Shown here: positions 36,064-47,815 of the stretch, piece by piece
How positions within the stretch are numbered: the stretch's first letter is position 1
Layout of the letters: each line of letters starts with the position of its first letter
Assembly (NCBI GenBank): GCA_024138015.1
Contig: JAMXBB010000010.1
Span: 52,624,336 to 52,688,335, forward strand
Origin: Lumnitzera littorea
Lineage: Eukaryota > Streptophyta > Magnoliopsida > Myrtales > Combretaceae
Reading direction: 5' to 3'
Length of the DNA stretch: 64,000 nucleotides
Position numbers and translations under genes: made by a program
Notes under the pieces: model-generated
Database searches by the model: none
Told to the model about the DNA's origin: nothing
What the model saw: the letters and a program-made list of their open reading frames with translations, nothing else

Positions 36064-36626
36064 GTTGCCCTTTTTTGTGGTGAAATTTGAGCAAAACTTT
36101 ATTATAAAGATAAAATGATATTATTTTTACCCTAGGGATAAACTAGACTAAGAAGCGATGTAGTCAGCTAGCTTCCCTAAACTTGATCCATCAAAGATTT
36201 AGAAAGAAAGATGGCGCTCTAGGAGTTGATCGAAACATAAGAATGAGTTATAGCCCTGAAAGCTGGCTATAATTTGAGGAAAGGGAAGCACTTTCGAAGT
36301 TAATAAAATCCTAAGAGTGATATTGAGTGAAAGGTAGCACCCTAAGAGCTAGTAAGAGCCTTACAATTGTATTGAAGGGATGGCAAGAACCTAAAAATAG
36401 TAGTGAATGGAGGGCAATTCCCTATGAGCTAGCAAGAACTTAAAAATGGTGCTAAGGAAAAGGTAGTACCCTCTGAGTTGGTTAGCTTAAGTGAGAGCAT
36501 CTTTAGAGGACTAACAACCTTAAATGAAAATTGATTTGAAAACTTAATAGTGCTCTTCTAATCTAGGCGAACGGGAAAAACACTCCTTAAGTTAGCTAAA
36601 ACCTTAAAGGGCAAATTGAAACCTGG

Positions 36627-36631
36627 TCATG
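36627..36631. repeat. Target-site duplication, left (TCATG)
   Basis: TCATG precedes the TGATGGGAATC start of the CRM-like element, and the same five bases follow its end at 46041-46045. The sequence around it is the 88-bp minisatellite, in which GGTCATGCTC is the normal unit junction, so one copy is original target and the other was made on insertion. Confidence 0.85.
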
Positions 36632-36931
36632 TGATGGGAATCAAGCTATTGGACCATCGAACTATAGCTGCACCCGAGGACTATAGGGACTGGTAAGGCG
36701 AATCCTCGTGCTCTAGCCAACACTTACCAATGCTGGGTATCTCTTTGCTTACCTACTTTAAATGCTAAGCCGAATGGTCACCCATCTCTCGGAGATTATA
36801 TGTTGAAATGCAAAATGCTGAGACAATAACCAATCATCGCTCTCTCAATCACTCATGCTTGAGCTGACCACTTGCTTAGCCTTACTCTCGCCAAGAGGCT
36901 AAGAGACTAACATCGAACTAATCTTCAGTCA
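36632..36931 (+). mobile_element. CRM-like 5' LTR, first part
   Basis: This matches the start of the 3' LTR (45164-45464): TGATGGGAATCAAGCTATT, GGCGAATCCTC, TGTTGAAATG-A-AATGCT, CAATAACCAATCATCGCT and CCACTTGCTTAGCCTT. It stops at CTTCAGTCA, where a solo LTR has inserted, and resumes at 39578. Confidence 0.85.
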
Positions 36932-39577
36932 TGTCAAGCCTAATTTTTCGGTTTCTATTTATTTAAAATTGATTTCTCATTTCCTGATTAATACTAAACC
37001 TTAACCAGTTAATATTAATCCTCGACTAAAGAAATTGAGAAACTCCAGTTTTTTATTGAAAATAATTTTTGGAGTCGCCACCCAATCGGAGTCAGGAAAA
37101 AAAAAAAAACCGTAATCAATTGGGTGGATTGATTACGATTTAGCTACCGATCTTTGATTTCAATTTAATACAAACCAAATGAATCTAAATCCGGGGGCTA
37201 ACCTATTAAACCCTAATGGGTACCACTATCTATTTACCGAAATTAGGATTTTCTTCTAATTATAATATTTTTAAAGAATAAATAAATAAATAAAATCAAA
37301 AGAAAAAAGAACCTAAGTTTCTACATATTTTATTATCGCCTTGAAGGTGTTTACGTACTCGCTAGCCAAGATCAGACGATCGTAGTTCTTTAAAAAAAAA
37401 AAAACTTTAATGTATTGGTTGATTTTAAATTTTGAAAATTGATCGAGTATACATGTTTAATCGATTCAGTTTATTCAAAAAAAAAAAAAATCTACGGGGT
37501 CTTAACTGGTGAGTAATCAAACGACTCTCTAAAACATCCTATAAATCTTATTGACTCTTTTATTAATTTTTACTCCTAAAAGAAATTGATTTTCTAAATG
37601 AGAAATCCTAAAAGAAACTAATCCCAAAAAAATTCCCAAACTAATATATATATATATATATATGTATATGTATATATACATACTATTGCTGCTAAACAAG
37701 TATCTACCTAAATACATTAGTAATATCATGTAATATACTCTAATACATACAAAAAAAAAAAAATTATAAATCTCCTAAACTAATATATTTATATATACAT
37801 ATGCCATGTTCAATAATTAAAGAACTAATGATCTAATAGAATGGATATAACAAATAACTAAAAAAAAAAATTCAAAACTGAAAAAAACAAAATTGAACTT
37901 GCGTATAAACTACTGTTTAGTACGCACGATGAAGGACAGTTTAAACTTGTTGTTTCTGTTCAGTTGTAACCGTGTATGATTAGCAAGTTTAGGACGTCTA
38001 TGGTGATCACAAGCGGAGTGTAGCAACGGCAGAATACAGTTAGTAGTGGACGTTTATGGTTGATCGGAGTCACAGTGCAGATCATTAACAAGTGGCTGTT
38101 GAGCATGACTGTTACAGTAATTGGAGCTTGGTTCGGTTGCTGCTGTTGGCGTTGGGGTTGCAGTAGGAAGTATTCGACATGCTCCAGGCGTATAGCTTAG
38201 ACATGCTCGGTGAAGCCTGTGCTTACAACAACGGCAGGTGAGCTTGGGTTAGTAGACGAGGATTGGTTGGTGTTGATGATCGGAGAAGGTACATACAAGG
38301 GGATTGCTTTAGGCGTTTGTGTGCTGATTTAAGGAATATGACTGGAGTTGGACAGCAGTGCGACGACAGTACTGTGGAGCGTGGTGTGGAGCTTGGCTGG
38401 AGTCTTGTTTGGTCGCTGGAGTTCAAGGCGTGGCTGTTTGTGGATGGAGAACTACTGTGTGAAAGTGATGATACATGTGAAGAATTTTGGGCGAAGTGCG
38501 GTTGGCTTTTGTGGTGTACTGTAGTTGTGAGTCTGGCGTTGCTGCTATCCGTGGGAGTTCTGCAGTAGAGCATTGGTACTGATAGCTAATCTTGGGTGCT
38601 GGCTAGAGTTGCTATCATGTTGTTGTGCTGATGCCGTATAAGTATGCTATGACCATGCAACAGTATTGGAGGAGCAGTGTAGCGAGCGTACGTGGACGTA
38701 GAGTGTGTTGCTAGTAGATTATCAATAGACTTGTTGATCGGAGTGTGGCTTGTGGATATGCGAGAGAGAGTATGATAATTGGTAATGTTAGGGTTGGTGT
38801 GATCTGTTTGTCAGTTAACGTGCTGGGTTGCCGCTACTGTGTTCGTATGGCAATTGGTGTTATGTAGCTGTGGTTCACTATTTTGGGTCAATGTTGGGAA
38901 AGATATAGTGAATTGGAGGGATACAGTAGTGGAGGGATTATGTTGAAGCTGAAAAAAACCTTTTTCTTTTTGGCGTGATGTGTATTTATAAACTTAAAAC
39001 AAATCACATCAAATCGTATCCATTTATATCTATTGTATTTAATTTGATAAAAATTAGATTTGAATCCTTTATATAAATCTAAATATAATAAAAATTAGAC
39101 TAGATTCAAATGATTTTAATTAGATATGAATCCTATACGTTCAACTTGCTTTTTTGTAAAAAGATCGAAATAAACGACACCTAAATATCTAATGAGATTC
39201 GAACCCAAAATTTCAAATTAAATCTAATCCAATACTCTAATAATTATCCATTAGGCCGTTGGTTTGTGCCTTGACATTCAATACAATTAAATTTTACTTA
39301 AACCATACAACTTTCTAAAATAATTAGTTGGACTAAGCTTAAGCTAAAACTAAAACTATTTATCCCTAAAATAATTTATTTCCTAAAAAAAAATCTAAAA
39401 AATCTTTTTAACTTTTCTTTTTCTCATTTTTTTTATTTTCATCATTTGTCAATTTTTATTATTTTTATCTTTTATTAATTTTTTTTATTTTTATTTTTAT
39501 TATTATTTTATTTTTAAATTAGGACCCTTAAAATAAAAAAATTAGGACTATAGAGGGGCAAAAATTAGGTGTGTACA
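36932..39577 (-). mobile_element. Solo LTR D nested in the CRM-like 5' LTR
   Basis: In minus orientation it starts TGTACACACC (39577) and ends in GGCTTGACA (36932), the ends of the Tat-type LTR family here. It shares with the others the TGGCGACTCC box (about 37080, minus sense), the 'CCACCCAATTGATTACG' block and the AATTAGGACCCTT end. Flanking 5-mers AGTCA (36927-36931) and AATCA (39578-39582 region) differ by one base, and the CRM-like 3' LTR shows the uninterrupted CAGTCACCCC. At 2.65 kb it is the longest copy; the middle part (37930-38950) is less AT-rich. The 101- and 116-codon opposite-strand frames in it (38223-38573) are shadows of composition, not genes. Confidence 0.85.
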
Positions 39578-40148
39578 AATCACCCTTGCTTAGACAAGCA
39601 ATTTTCTTATATTCATTTTTTTGCATCCTCCAACGGCATTGCCAATATATCTCTGCTACGTGTAGAATCTATTACACTAATCATTACTTTTCTTGAATAT
39701 TTATTTTTACCTTTTTGTATTCTTATATATTACATTTTTAGGGTAATACTCATTTTTGCCTTTTCCCTTTTAGGCAAATTGCCCTAACTTATTAGATATA
39801 AATACCTTCTTGTATTTGTAGCCGTAATAATCAGATTAGCATTAATATACTTAACATTTTCCCTCTTGTAAACATTGATTGTTTACTTTCACTTCACTTT
39901 TATCCTAACCCTTAAGCAAAGCTAGGTAGTGAGTAACCTCATTGGACCAATTCGTACATCATATCAAGTTGTACTATGAGTCCTCAAAAGTTTCATCGAT
40001 ATGTCATATCCTTTGGAGCTATTCGTAGGTTTTTGCTTACCTCTCATTTACTCTTTCATGTATTCCTCATCACTTTTTTTAAGCTTTTGGCAAGCTTAGA
40101 TTCATCCCCATGACCGGCTTTGTCTGTCTTTGGTTGCAGTTCACATCA
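39578..40148 (+). mobile_element. CRM-like 5' LTR, second part
   Basis: It resumes the LTR at AATCACCCTTGCTTAG and follows the 3' LTR through the TATA box TATAAATA (39797-39804), TTTACTTTCACTTCACTTT and TTGGTTGCAGTTCACATCA, its end. With the first part it makes about 871 bases, against 877 for the 3' LTR. Confidence 0.85.
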
Positions 40149-40151
40149 TCT

Positions 40152-40247
40152 TGGTATTAAAGTGGAGGTTTCGCTTAAGTTGTAGTAGGTTGTTTCGAAA
40201 TTTTGTGTATACCTTGGTTGCGGTTTGTATCATCTTGGTATCAAAGC
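40152..40247 (+). promoter_or_regulatory. Primer-binding site, present twice
   Basis: TGGTATTAAAG at 40152 and TGGTATCAAAGC at 40236 are both close to TGGTATCAGAGC, the complement of the plant initiator methionine tRNA 3' end that primes minus-strand synthesis. The preceding LTR-end text (TTGGTTGCGGTT, ATCATCT) is also duplicated, at an 84-bp spacing. The second copy is the better match. Confidence 0.75.
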
Positions 40248-40394
40248 AAGTTACTATGTTTGTTTAATTGCTATGTTTGTTGGCTGTTAAATTTTTAGTT
40301 TGCAAGAGTGTTTGCTAAAATACTTAATTGAAGAGTTTGAGCTTTGAATCTGTAAAGAAAATAACAGACCTAAGTGTAAATGTTAGTATTGGAG

Positions 40395-41556
40395 ATGACA
40401 ACAATAGAGTTGTCCACAATGGCTGACAATCTTAGGGAACCCCTAGGAGCATTGATAAGAGACTTGATGAGGTAGCTAATCTCTTAATAGACTTAACCCG
40501 AGTTGTTCATACATTGGTTTGCCGACTTACTTAAGTCGTGCATAAAATCTCACAAGTTGCTCAACCTGTGAGAGGTAAGAACCCAACTCGACAAGCTCGA
40601 GGTAAAGGAATAAGTGGACGAGTAAGGGGAAGGATTGATTTAAGAGACATGGGAGAAGAGGATGAGGAGGAGTATTATGAGGAAGAAGGGTAAGCTCGAG
40701 CACCTAGAGCCTCTGACCATGTGAAATTTCGAATTCCAAGTTTCAATGGGTCAGGAAGTACGGATGAATACTTAGAATGGGAAGAGAAGGTAGAGTGTGT
40801 GTTTGACTATTACTAATATAAGGATTACGAGAGAGTGAAAACTGCTGCTATTAAGTTCTACGAATACGCTGCCGTGTGGTGGGAGAATTTTTAGACTATG
40901 AGGAGATAAGAAGGCTATAAAGAGATTAATACTTAGCTTGAGATGAAGAGAATACTTAATAACAGATTTGTACTAGACACTTATCTACAAGATACTTTCA
41001 CTTAGCTTTAAGAGCTGAGATAAGGAGGCCAATCTGTTGATAAGTATGTTAAAAAATTTTAAATGCTTATGATCTGTTATGAAGTGGAGGAACCACCAGC
41101 ATAAATAATCTCTAGGTCCCTTGCTGAATTGAGAGATGACATTCGACACATTATAGAACTCCAACGATTCACCACAATAGATAAAGCCATTTGAATAGCT
41201 CAACAAGTGGAGAGGCAGAAAAGAGGCTGAGTACTGACTAGACTGCCAACTAACCAACTAGGATAGGGAAGTCACCAAGCTCTGTCGAGTACTAAGTTAA
41301 TCCGAAGGGTAGATATCCAAGTTGAACAAAAGGGCTAACTTGACAGTGCTATGTCGACCCAAACTTATGAGAAAGGGCAAGGATCTGGTAGGAAGATGAG
41401 CTAGATCAAGTGCTTTAAGTGCTAAAGGTTTAGATATATGGCTGCTCAATGCTTGAACCGAATAACTATGGCGAAGCTGGAAGTGGAAAGTACTGATGAG
41501 GAACATGGGGAGGAGAATCCTATCGAAAAAAAGTTTCTCATGATGATGAGCTAATT
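40395..41556 (+). pseudogene. CRM-like gag remnant
   Basis: Gag forms the virus-like particle in which cDNA is made. From the ATG at 40395 the frame reads MTTIELSTMADNL and is soon broken. A basic Arg- and Gly-rich then acidic stretch (40580-40690) precedes the conserved gag core: VKFRIPSFNGSGSTDEYLEW, KVECVFDYY, AAVWWENF, MKRILNNRFV and QSVDKYVKKF. The zinc knuckle near 41405-41455 reads KCFKC, then YMAAQC: the histidine of CX2CX4HX4C has become Tyr. More than ten stops. The order and motifs match chromoviral gag of the CRM type. Confidence 0.8.
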
Positions 41557-41565
41557 ACAGAGGAT

Positions 41566-43420
41566 GTGTTCACTGAGAACTTGGATCAGTTGGTCTTAGT
41601 GGTTCGATGTGCAATAAACTTAGAACCCTTACGAGAGAAGGAGCAAATGGAGAACTTGTTTCATACTACCTGTAGAGTGAATAATCAGGTGAGCACACTA
41701 ATTGTTGATAGTGGAAGTTGCACCAATGTGGCATCGATCAATTTGATCATAAGGTTAAAATTTCCTACTATTGCACACCCGAGGTCGTATAAGTTGCATT
41801 AGCTAAGTGAGAAAGGAGCGCTACATGTCACCTAGCAAGTACTACTGCCAATTACTATAAAAAATTACTCTGATGAAATTCTCTACGATATGCTGCCTAT
41901 GTATACCTCATACATGTTGCTTGGCTGACCATGGTTGTTTGATAGAAGAGTTACCCATGACAGAGACATGAATATGTATGTGTTCGTGAAGGATAGCTGC
42001 AAGATTACACTAAACCCGATATCGCTGAGTGAAGTTAACAAACAACAAACAAAACTTGCTTGCGGATCAAAGACTCTGGTGATGAGTAGAATCAAGCTCC
42101 GAGAAGCCATTGATGCTGATGAGTTGACCCTCATGTTGGTTAGACACCTATTAGAAATGAAGGAGTGGGGTGAACTACCCTTGGAAGTGAGAGTACTACC
42201 GGATGAATATGTCGATCTAGTCTTAGAATAGTTGCCCCCACTTCGAGGCATAAAATACTGCATTAACTTAATACCCGACGTTACCTTACCGATTAAGCTA
42301 ACCTATCAGATGAGTCTTGAATAGGCTTCTGAGTTGCAACATCAAGTCAATGAGTTACTAGAGAGAGGTTATGTCAAGGAAAGTCTCAACCCTTGCACTA
42401 TACCAGTGCTTCAGGTACCAAAAAGGATGGAATCTAGCAGATGTGTGTAGATAGCCGAGCAGTAAATAAGATTATGATCAAATATAGGTATCCTATTCCC
42501 AAATTGGAAGATATGTTGGATGAATTGAGTAGAGCTAAGATCTTCAGCAAGATTGATCTGAAGTCAGGTTACCATCAAATTCACATAAGGTTGGGAGATG
42601 AATGGAAAACTGCATTCAAAACTTGACATAGAGTTTATGAATGGATGGTCATGCCATTTGGCTTGTCAAATGCCTCGAGAACTTTCATGAGACTGATGAA
42701 CCATGTGTTGAGACATCTAATGGAGAAGTGCATTGTGGTGTTTTTTGACGACATCTTAATATATAGTACCAATATGCCGAGTCACTGTGAACATCTTTGA
42801 GCCGTACTGAATATCCTTCACACTAAGAGATTATTCGGCAACCTTAAGAAATGTTATTTTTTCCAGGAGGAAGTGGTATTCTTAGGCTATGTAGTTAGTG
42901 GAGGAGGCTTACGAGTGGACAATAAGAAGATCCGTGCAATTGTCAAGTGCCTGACTCCTACTACTTGTGTCGAAGTGAGAGGTTTCTATGGATTGGCTTC
43001 CTTTTATAGAAGATTCATCAGGAATTTCAGTACCCTCACTGTACCCCTTACTGAACTGACAAAGAAGAACATCAACTTCTAATGGGGAGAAAAAGAGGAG
43101 AGAAGTTTTATCGAAGTAAAGAAAAGATTTGAGCTAGAGTGTGATGCATTAAGCATTGGGATAAGCCCTGTCCTAATGCAGGAAGGCTAACCAATTGCTT
43201 ACTATAATGAGAAGCTTAAGAGACCTCAACTAAACTACTCTGTATATGATAAAGAACTCTTAGCATTATCTAAGCATTATAAGTATGGTAGCATTATTTG
43301 TTGTTGAGAGAATTTGTTATCTATACGGATCATAAGTCTTTGAGGTATCTCTAAAGTTAGACGAAATTGTCGAAGCGGTAGGTGAGGTGGATCAAATTCC
43401 TTAAAGGGTTCAACTTTGTA
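41566..43420 (+). pseudogene. CRM-like protease, reverse transcriptase and RNase H remnant
   Basis: Protease: STLIVDSGSCTNVAS (about 41695) keeps the DSG active-site triad. Reverse transcriptase: MCVDSRAVNKIMIKYRYPIP, DMLDELSRAKIFSKIDLKSG and YHQIHI (42441-42600), then MPFGLSNAS and IVVFFDDILIYS, in which the metal-binding DD pair is kept (the usual Tyr or Val position reads Phe). RNase H: ELECDALSIGISPVLMQEG and YSVYDKELLAL, with about 19 residues deleted before ELECDA compared with the copy at 54-58 kb and another loss after KELLAL. Stops at the protease end, after WKTAFKT and elsewhere break the frame. Confidence 0.85.
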
Positions 43421-43584
43421 ATAAATCACAAACAAGGAAAGAGCTATGTAGTTGCAGATACTCTTTTAAGGAAGCAAGTACTTCTAACTGAACTATAGAC
43501 CAAATTGTTTGGGTTTACAAGCATTAAAAAATAATACTTTAGGGATTCACACTTCGGACCCATATTTGCATGATGTGTTGATGG

Positions 43585-45203
43585 AAGGACAGTGGATGAG
43601 TACCATGTGAAAGATGGGTACTTGTTCCGTGGGGGAAAATTGTACGTGCTGACCTGCTTTCTACAAGAATTACTTATCAGGGAACCCCACAATAGTGGAC
43701 TATCCAGGCATTTTGGGGAAAGAAGGACTTATGAATTGTTGAATGTTTGTTTCTTCTTGCTAAGAATGAGATGAGACATACATCGAGTAATAGAAGGTTG
43801 TGCTGTGTGCAAGAGGGATAAATGCTAAGCCGAGCAAGGGAAGGCAATGCCTTTGCCTGTTCCAACAAAACCATAGACTGAATTGAGCATAGGCTTTGTT
43901 ATCAGACTACCACAAACTGCCCGAGGTAAAGATTCTGTAACGGTCGTCATGGATAGATTTAGCAAGATAGCACACTTTATGCCCAGCTCTAAAACTAACA
44001 ATGCTTTGGCTATTACTTCTCTTTTCTTGTAGGAAATTGTTAGGCTACACGGCGTGCTGAGAAGTGTAGTATCAAATAGAAACTCGAAGTTCTTGAACCA
44101 TTTTTAGAGAACTATGTAGTAATAGATGGGGATCAAACTGCTATTTAGTACTTCCTGTCACCCCCAAACGAATGGCCAAACAAAGGTAGTTAATTGCACT
44201 TTGGAATCGTTGCTCCAAGCTATAATGGGCAAGAACTTGGCTGATTGGAATGACTGCTTACCAGTAGTTGAATTCGCTTACAACCGAACAGTACATGATA
44301 CCACCAAGTAAACCCTCTTTGAGGTTGTCTAAGGTTTCAATCCTGAGTTGTCCCTCGATCATACCCCTATACCTAAGTTTAAAAGAGAAGACCTTGATGC
44401 GAGAGCCTAAGCACAATCCTTTTGGTACATCTACAATAAAGTCACTTAGCACATTGACTAAGCCGCTAGAAGACTACGAAAGAAGGCTAAAGATATAACG
44501 GCTAAACAATTTTAGCCAAGAGACTTGGTATGGCGACACCTCAACAAGGAATGGTTTCCAAGCAAGAGGAGAAACAAGCTATCTACAAAAGTTGAAGGAC
44601 CTTTTAGGATCCTCCAAAAGATCAATGATAACAGCTATAGGTTAAAGCTTCCTGAAGATTATGGGGTATCTAACACATTTAACACATGACACCACCAAGT
44701 AAACCCCTTTTGAGGTTGTCTAAGGTTTCAATCCTGAGATATCCCTCTATCACACCCCTATACCTGAGTTTAAAAGAGAAGACCCTGACGCGAGAGCCCA
44801 AGCACAATCCTTTTGATACATCTACAATAAAGTCACTTAGCACATTAACCAAACCGCTAGAAGACTACGAAAGAAAGCTAAAGATAGAATGGCTAAACAA
44901 TTTTAGCCAAGAGACTTGGTGTGGCAACACCTCAACAAGGAATGGTTGCTAAGCAAGAGGAGAAACAAGCTATCTACAAAAGTTGAAGGACCTTTTAGGA
45001 TCCTCCAAAAGATCAATGATAACGCCTACAGGTTAAAGCTTCTTGAAGATTATGGGGTATCTAACACATTTAACATTGCTAACCTCGATCCATATGACCT
45101 TGACGGAGAGCCAACCGAAGACCATTCGAATTTGATCCTAAATCCAAATCAACCTAAAGGGAATTATGGGAATCAAGCTACTAGACCATTGACCCGTAAC
45201 TGA
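43585..45203 (+). pseudogene. CRM-like integrase remnant running into the 3' LTR
   Basis: The zinc-binding part reads LSRHFGERRTYELL, then RVIEGCAVCKRDK (HHCC). Core: VTVVMDRFSKIAHFMP (first catalytic D), SVVSNRNSKFLNHF (second D changed to N), CHPQTNGQTKVVN then LESLLQ (third catalytic region), DWNDCLPVVEFAYNRTVHDT. Tail: RRNKLSTKVEGPFRILQKIN and DYGVSNTFN. A 391-bp tandem duplication (44293-45074) repeats the part from HDTT to TFN. After it the frame continues through DLDPYDLDGEPTEDHSN to PLTRN at 45203, about 40 bases inside the 3' LTR (starts 45164), a CRM hallmark. Beyond the stop the same frame still reads LERLARRILL. Confidence 0.85.
44293..45074 (+). repeat. 391-bp tandem duplication in CRM-like integrase
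   Basis: Bases 44293-44683 and 44684-45074 are near-identical direct copies: ACATGATACCACCAAGTAAA at 44293 and ACATGACACCACCAAGTAAA at 44684, both ending in TAACACATTTAAC. The length is not a multiple of three. Very few differences separate the copies compared with the divergence of the two LTRs, so the duplication is younger than the insertion. Confidence 0.9.
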
Positions 45204-46040
45204 GCCCAAGGACTAGAGAGATTGGCAAGGCGAATCCTCCTGCTCCAGCCACTCCTATCAATGCCGGATATCTCTTTATCGACCCACTTTGCATGCCGAG
45301 TCGAATGACTACCTATCTCTTAGAGATTGTGTGTTGAAATGTAGAATGCTAAGACAATAACCAATCATCGCTTTCTAACTCACTCATGCCCAAGCTAACC
45401 ACTTGCTTAGCCTTTCTCTTGCCAAGAGGCCAAAAGATTGACACTGGACTAATGCTCAGTCACCCCTACCCAAACAAGTAATTTGCTTGTATTCCTTTGT
45501 CTGCATCCTCCAATAGCATCACTACCGTATCTTTGCCATGTGTATAAGTCCACGTGTAGAATTTACTACACTAATCATTACTTTTCTATAATATTCATTT
45601 TTACCTCTTTGTATTCTTGTACATTACTTCTTTAGGGCAATACCCTTATTTGTCTTTTCCCTTTTAAGTAAATTGCCCAAACTTATTGGGTATAAATACC
45701 CTCTGTATTTGTAGCTGTAATCATTAGGTTACCATTAATATACTTGACATTTTCCTTCTCATAAACACTGATTGTTTACTTTCACTTCACTTTAATCCTA
45801 ACCCTTAAGCAAGCTAAGTAGTGAGTAATCTCACTGGACCAATTCATATGTCATATCAAATTGTGTCATAAGTCTTTGGAAATTCCATCAGTGTGTCATA
45901 TCCTTTGGAGCTATTCTTAGGTTTTTGTTTACCTCTCATTTACTCTTTTGGGCATTCTTCATTACTCTTTTCAAGTTTTCGGTAAGCTTGGACCCATCCC
46001 CACAATTGGCTTTGTCTGTGTTTGGTTGCGGTTCACATCA
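45164..46040 (+). mobile_element. CRM-like 3' LTR
   Basis: It corresponds to the 5' LTR halves at 36632-36931 and 39578-40148. Its first two bases have decayed from TG to TT; it ends CACATCA, followed by TCATG. TATAAATA lies at 45691-45698. It overlaps the last 40 bases of the integrase frame. Not interrupted, so it shows the target of solo LTR D (CAGTCACCCC near 45450). Confidence 0.85.
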
Positions 46041-46045
46041 TCATG
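46041..46045. repeat. Target-site duplication, right (TCATG)
   Basis: This is the partner of 36627-36631. The 88-bp array continues directly with CTCTTTTAAGCTGACTAACC. Confidence 0.85.
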
Positions 46046-47815
46046 CTCTTTTAAGCTGACTAACCTAAGAGAACACGTAAGGTGCTTCTTTAGCTGGCTA
46101 AAACCCTAAATGAGAAATTGAAACCTAGTCATGCTCCTATGAGCTAACTAATTTAGGTAAACGGGCAAAGTACTCCTTAAGCTAACTAAAACCCTAAATG
46201 AGAAATTAAAACTTGGTCATGCTCCTATGAGCTGACTAAATTAGGCAAACAGGCAACGCGCTCCTTAAGTTGGTTAAAACCCTGAAGGGAAAATTGAAAC
46301 CTGGTCGTGTTCGTCTAATCTGACTAACCTAGGTAAACAGGTAAAGTATTCCTTAAGCTGGCTAAAACCCTAAATGGCAAATTGAAACTTGGTCGTATTC
46401 CTTTAAGTTAACTAACCTAAGCAAAAGTGCCACTAAAAAACTAGCAACCTTAAATGAGAATCGATTTGAAAACCTAGTAGTGCTCCTCTAAGCCGACTAA
46501 CCTAAGCAGGAGTGTCATTAAAAGACTAGCAATCCTAAATGAGAATTGATTTAGAAAACCTAGTCGTGCTCCTCTAAGTTAACTAACCTAGGTGGAAGCG
46601 TCAATAAAAGATTAGCAACCTTAAATAAGAATTGATTTGATAACCAGATAGTGCTCCTTTAAGTTAACTAACCTAAGTGAACGGGTAAAGTGCATCTTAA
46701 GCAGGCTAAAACCTTAAAGGAGATTCAAATTGAAACATGGTTATGCCCCTCTAAGCTAACTAACCTAAGCAAATGGGTAAAGCACTCTTTGAGTTGGCTA
46801 AAGCCTTAAAGGAGATTCAAATTGAAACCTAGTTGTGCTCCTTTGAGGTAATTAGCTTAAGCTAAAGCTTCTTTAAGGGACTAGTAACCCTAACTGAGAA
46901 ATCGATATGGAACCTAGTTGTACTTTTCTAAGCTAACTAAACTAGGTGAGAAAAGCGCTCTTTGAGCTTGTTAAATCATGAAAGTTAGTTGGAGTGGGGG
47001 GAAGTGCTCTATAGGCTAGCTAAGAACTTAAGAGAGATTGGTAAAAGGGAAGCGTCCTATAGGCTAGCCAAGACCTTAAGAGAAATGCAAGATGGGATAG
47101 CACTTTATGTAATGGCTAGGATCTTAAGAAAGAATGAGAAATGGGAAAGTGCCCTATAGTCTAGTTTAAAACCCTAAAGGAAAATCAAAGGGAGGAAAGT
47201 GCCTTATGGAACGGCTTAAGAACTCAAGAGAATTTAGTGAAAGGAAGCACCCTACAGGCTGGCTAAGACCCTAAGAGAAATGTAAGATGGGATGGCACTT
47301 TATGAGATAGCTAAGACCTTAAGAAAGAATGAGAAATGGCAAAACAACCTATGAGTTAACTTAAAACCTTAAAAGAAAATCAAAATGAGGAAAGTGCCTT
47401 ATGGATTGGCTTAAGAACTTAAGAGAATTTAGTGAAAGCGCCTTATAGGCTGGCTAAGACCTTACGAGAAATGTAAAATGGGATAGTGATCTATGAGATA
47501 GCTAAGACCCTAAGAAAGGATGAGAAATAGGAAAGTGCCCTATAGGCTAGCTTAAAACCCTAATAGAAAATCAAAATCAAGAAAGCACCCTATGGGCTGG
47601 CTTAAGAACTTAACAAAATTTAGTGAAAGGGAAGCACCCTACATGCTGGCTAAGACCCTAATAGACATGTAAGATAGGATAGCGCTCTATAAGCTGCCTA
47701 AGACCCTAAGAAAGAATGAGAAATGGGAAAGTGCCATATAAGCTAGCTCAAAACCCTAATGGAAGATTAAAGGGAAGAAAGTGCCCTATGGTTGGCTTAG
47801 AGCCTCAAAGGATAA

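Larger units (their letters stand above)
36632..46040 (+). mobile_element. CRM-like Ty3/gypsy chromovirus, full length but decayed
   Basis: Both LTRs, an initiator-tRNA primer site, gag, protease, reverse transcriptase, RNase H and integrase remnants are in order, bounded by a perfect TCATG duplication. Without the solo LTR inserted in its 5' LTR it is about 6.8 kb, normal for this lineage. Two things mark it as CRM-like: integrase-tail sequence of the form GPFRILQKINDNAYRL followed by DYGVSNTFN, and a pol frame that runs about 40 bases into the 3' LTR. CRM elements accumulate at plant centromeres. The LTRs differ at many positions and every domain is broken, so the insertion is old. Confidence 0.85.
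36170..47815 (+). repeat. Minisatellite array with two higher-order periods, split by the CRM-like element
   Basis: Outside the CRM-like insertion (36632-46040) the array runs at 36170-36631 and 46041-47815. The basic module is 40-50 bases with a core like GTGCYCTNTAAGCTGGCTAA then ACCCTAA. In 46045-46397 units repeat at 46045, 46133, 46221, 46309 and 46397, exactly 88 bases apart, then 85-86 to about 46653. In 47091-47713 four modules form a unit of 195, 191 and 196 bases (AGAATGAGAA at 47131, 47326, 47517, 47713). It lies between the presumed gag and the 3' LTR of the large element, where Tat-like elements are known to carry variable repeats. Confidence 0.85.

Noticed and set aside
37645..37685. 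TA dinucleotide run as a possible regulatory or palindromic site
   Set aside because: Simple microsatellite inside an LTR; no inverted arms around it, unlike the run at 62796-62817.
38223..38573. Opposite-strand open frames of 101 and 116 codons
   Set aside because: They overlap antiparallel inside solo LTR D, have no motif and no homologue in the related LTRs; explained by local lower AT content.
36170..47815. Possible CRISPR-like array
   Set aside because: Units are contiguous and related along their whole length with no unique spacers, and the setting is a plant retroelement.
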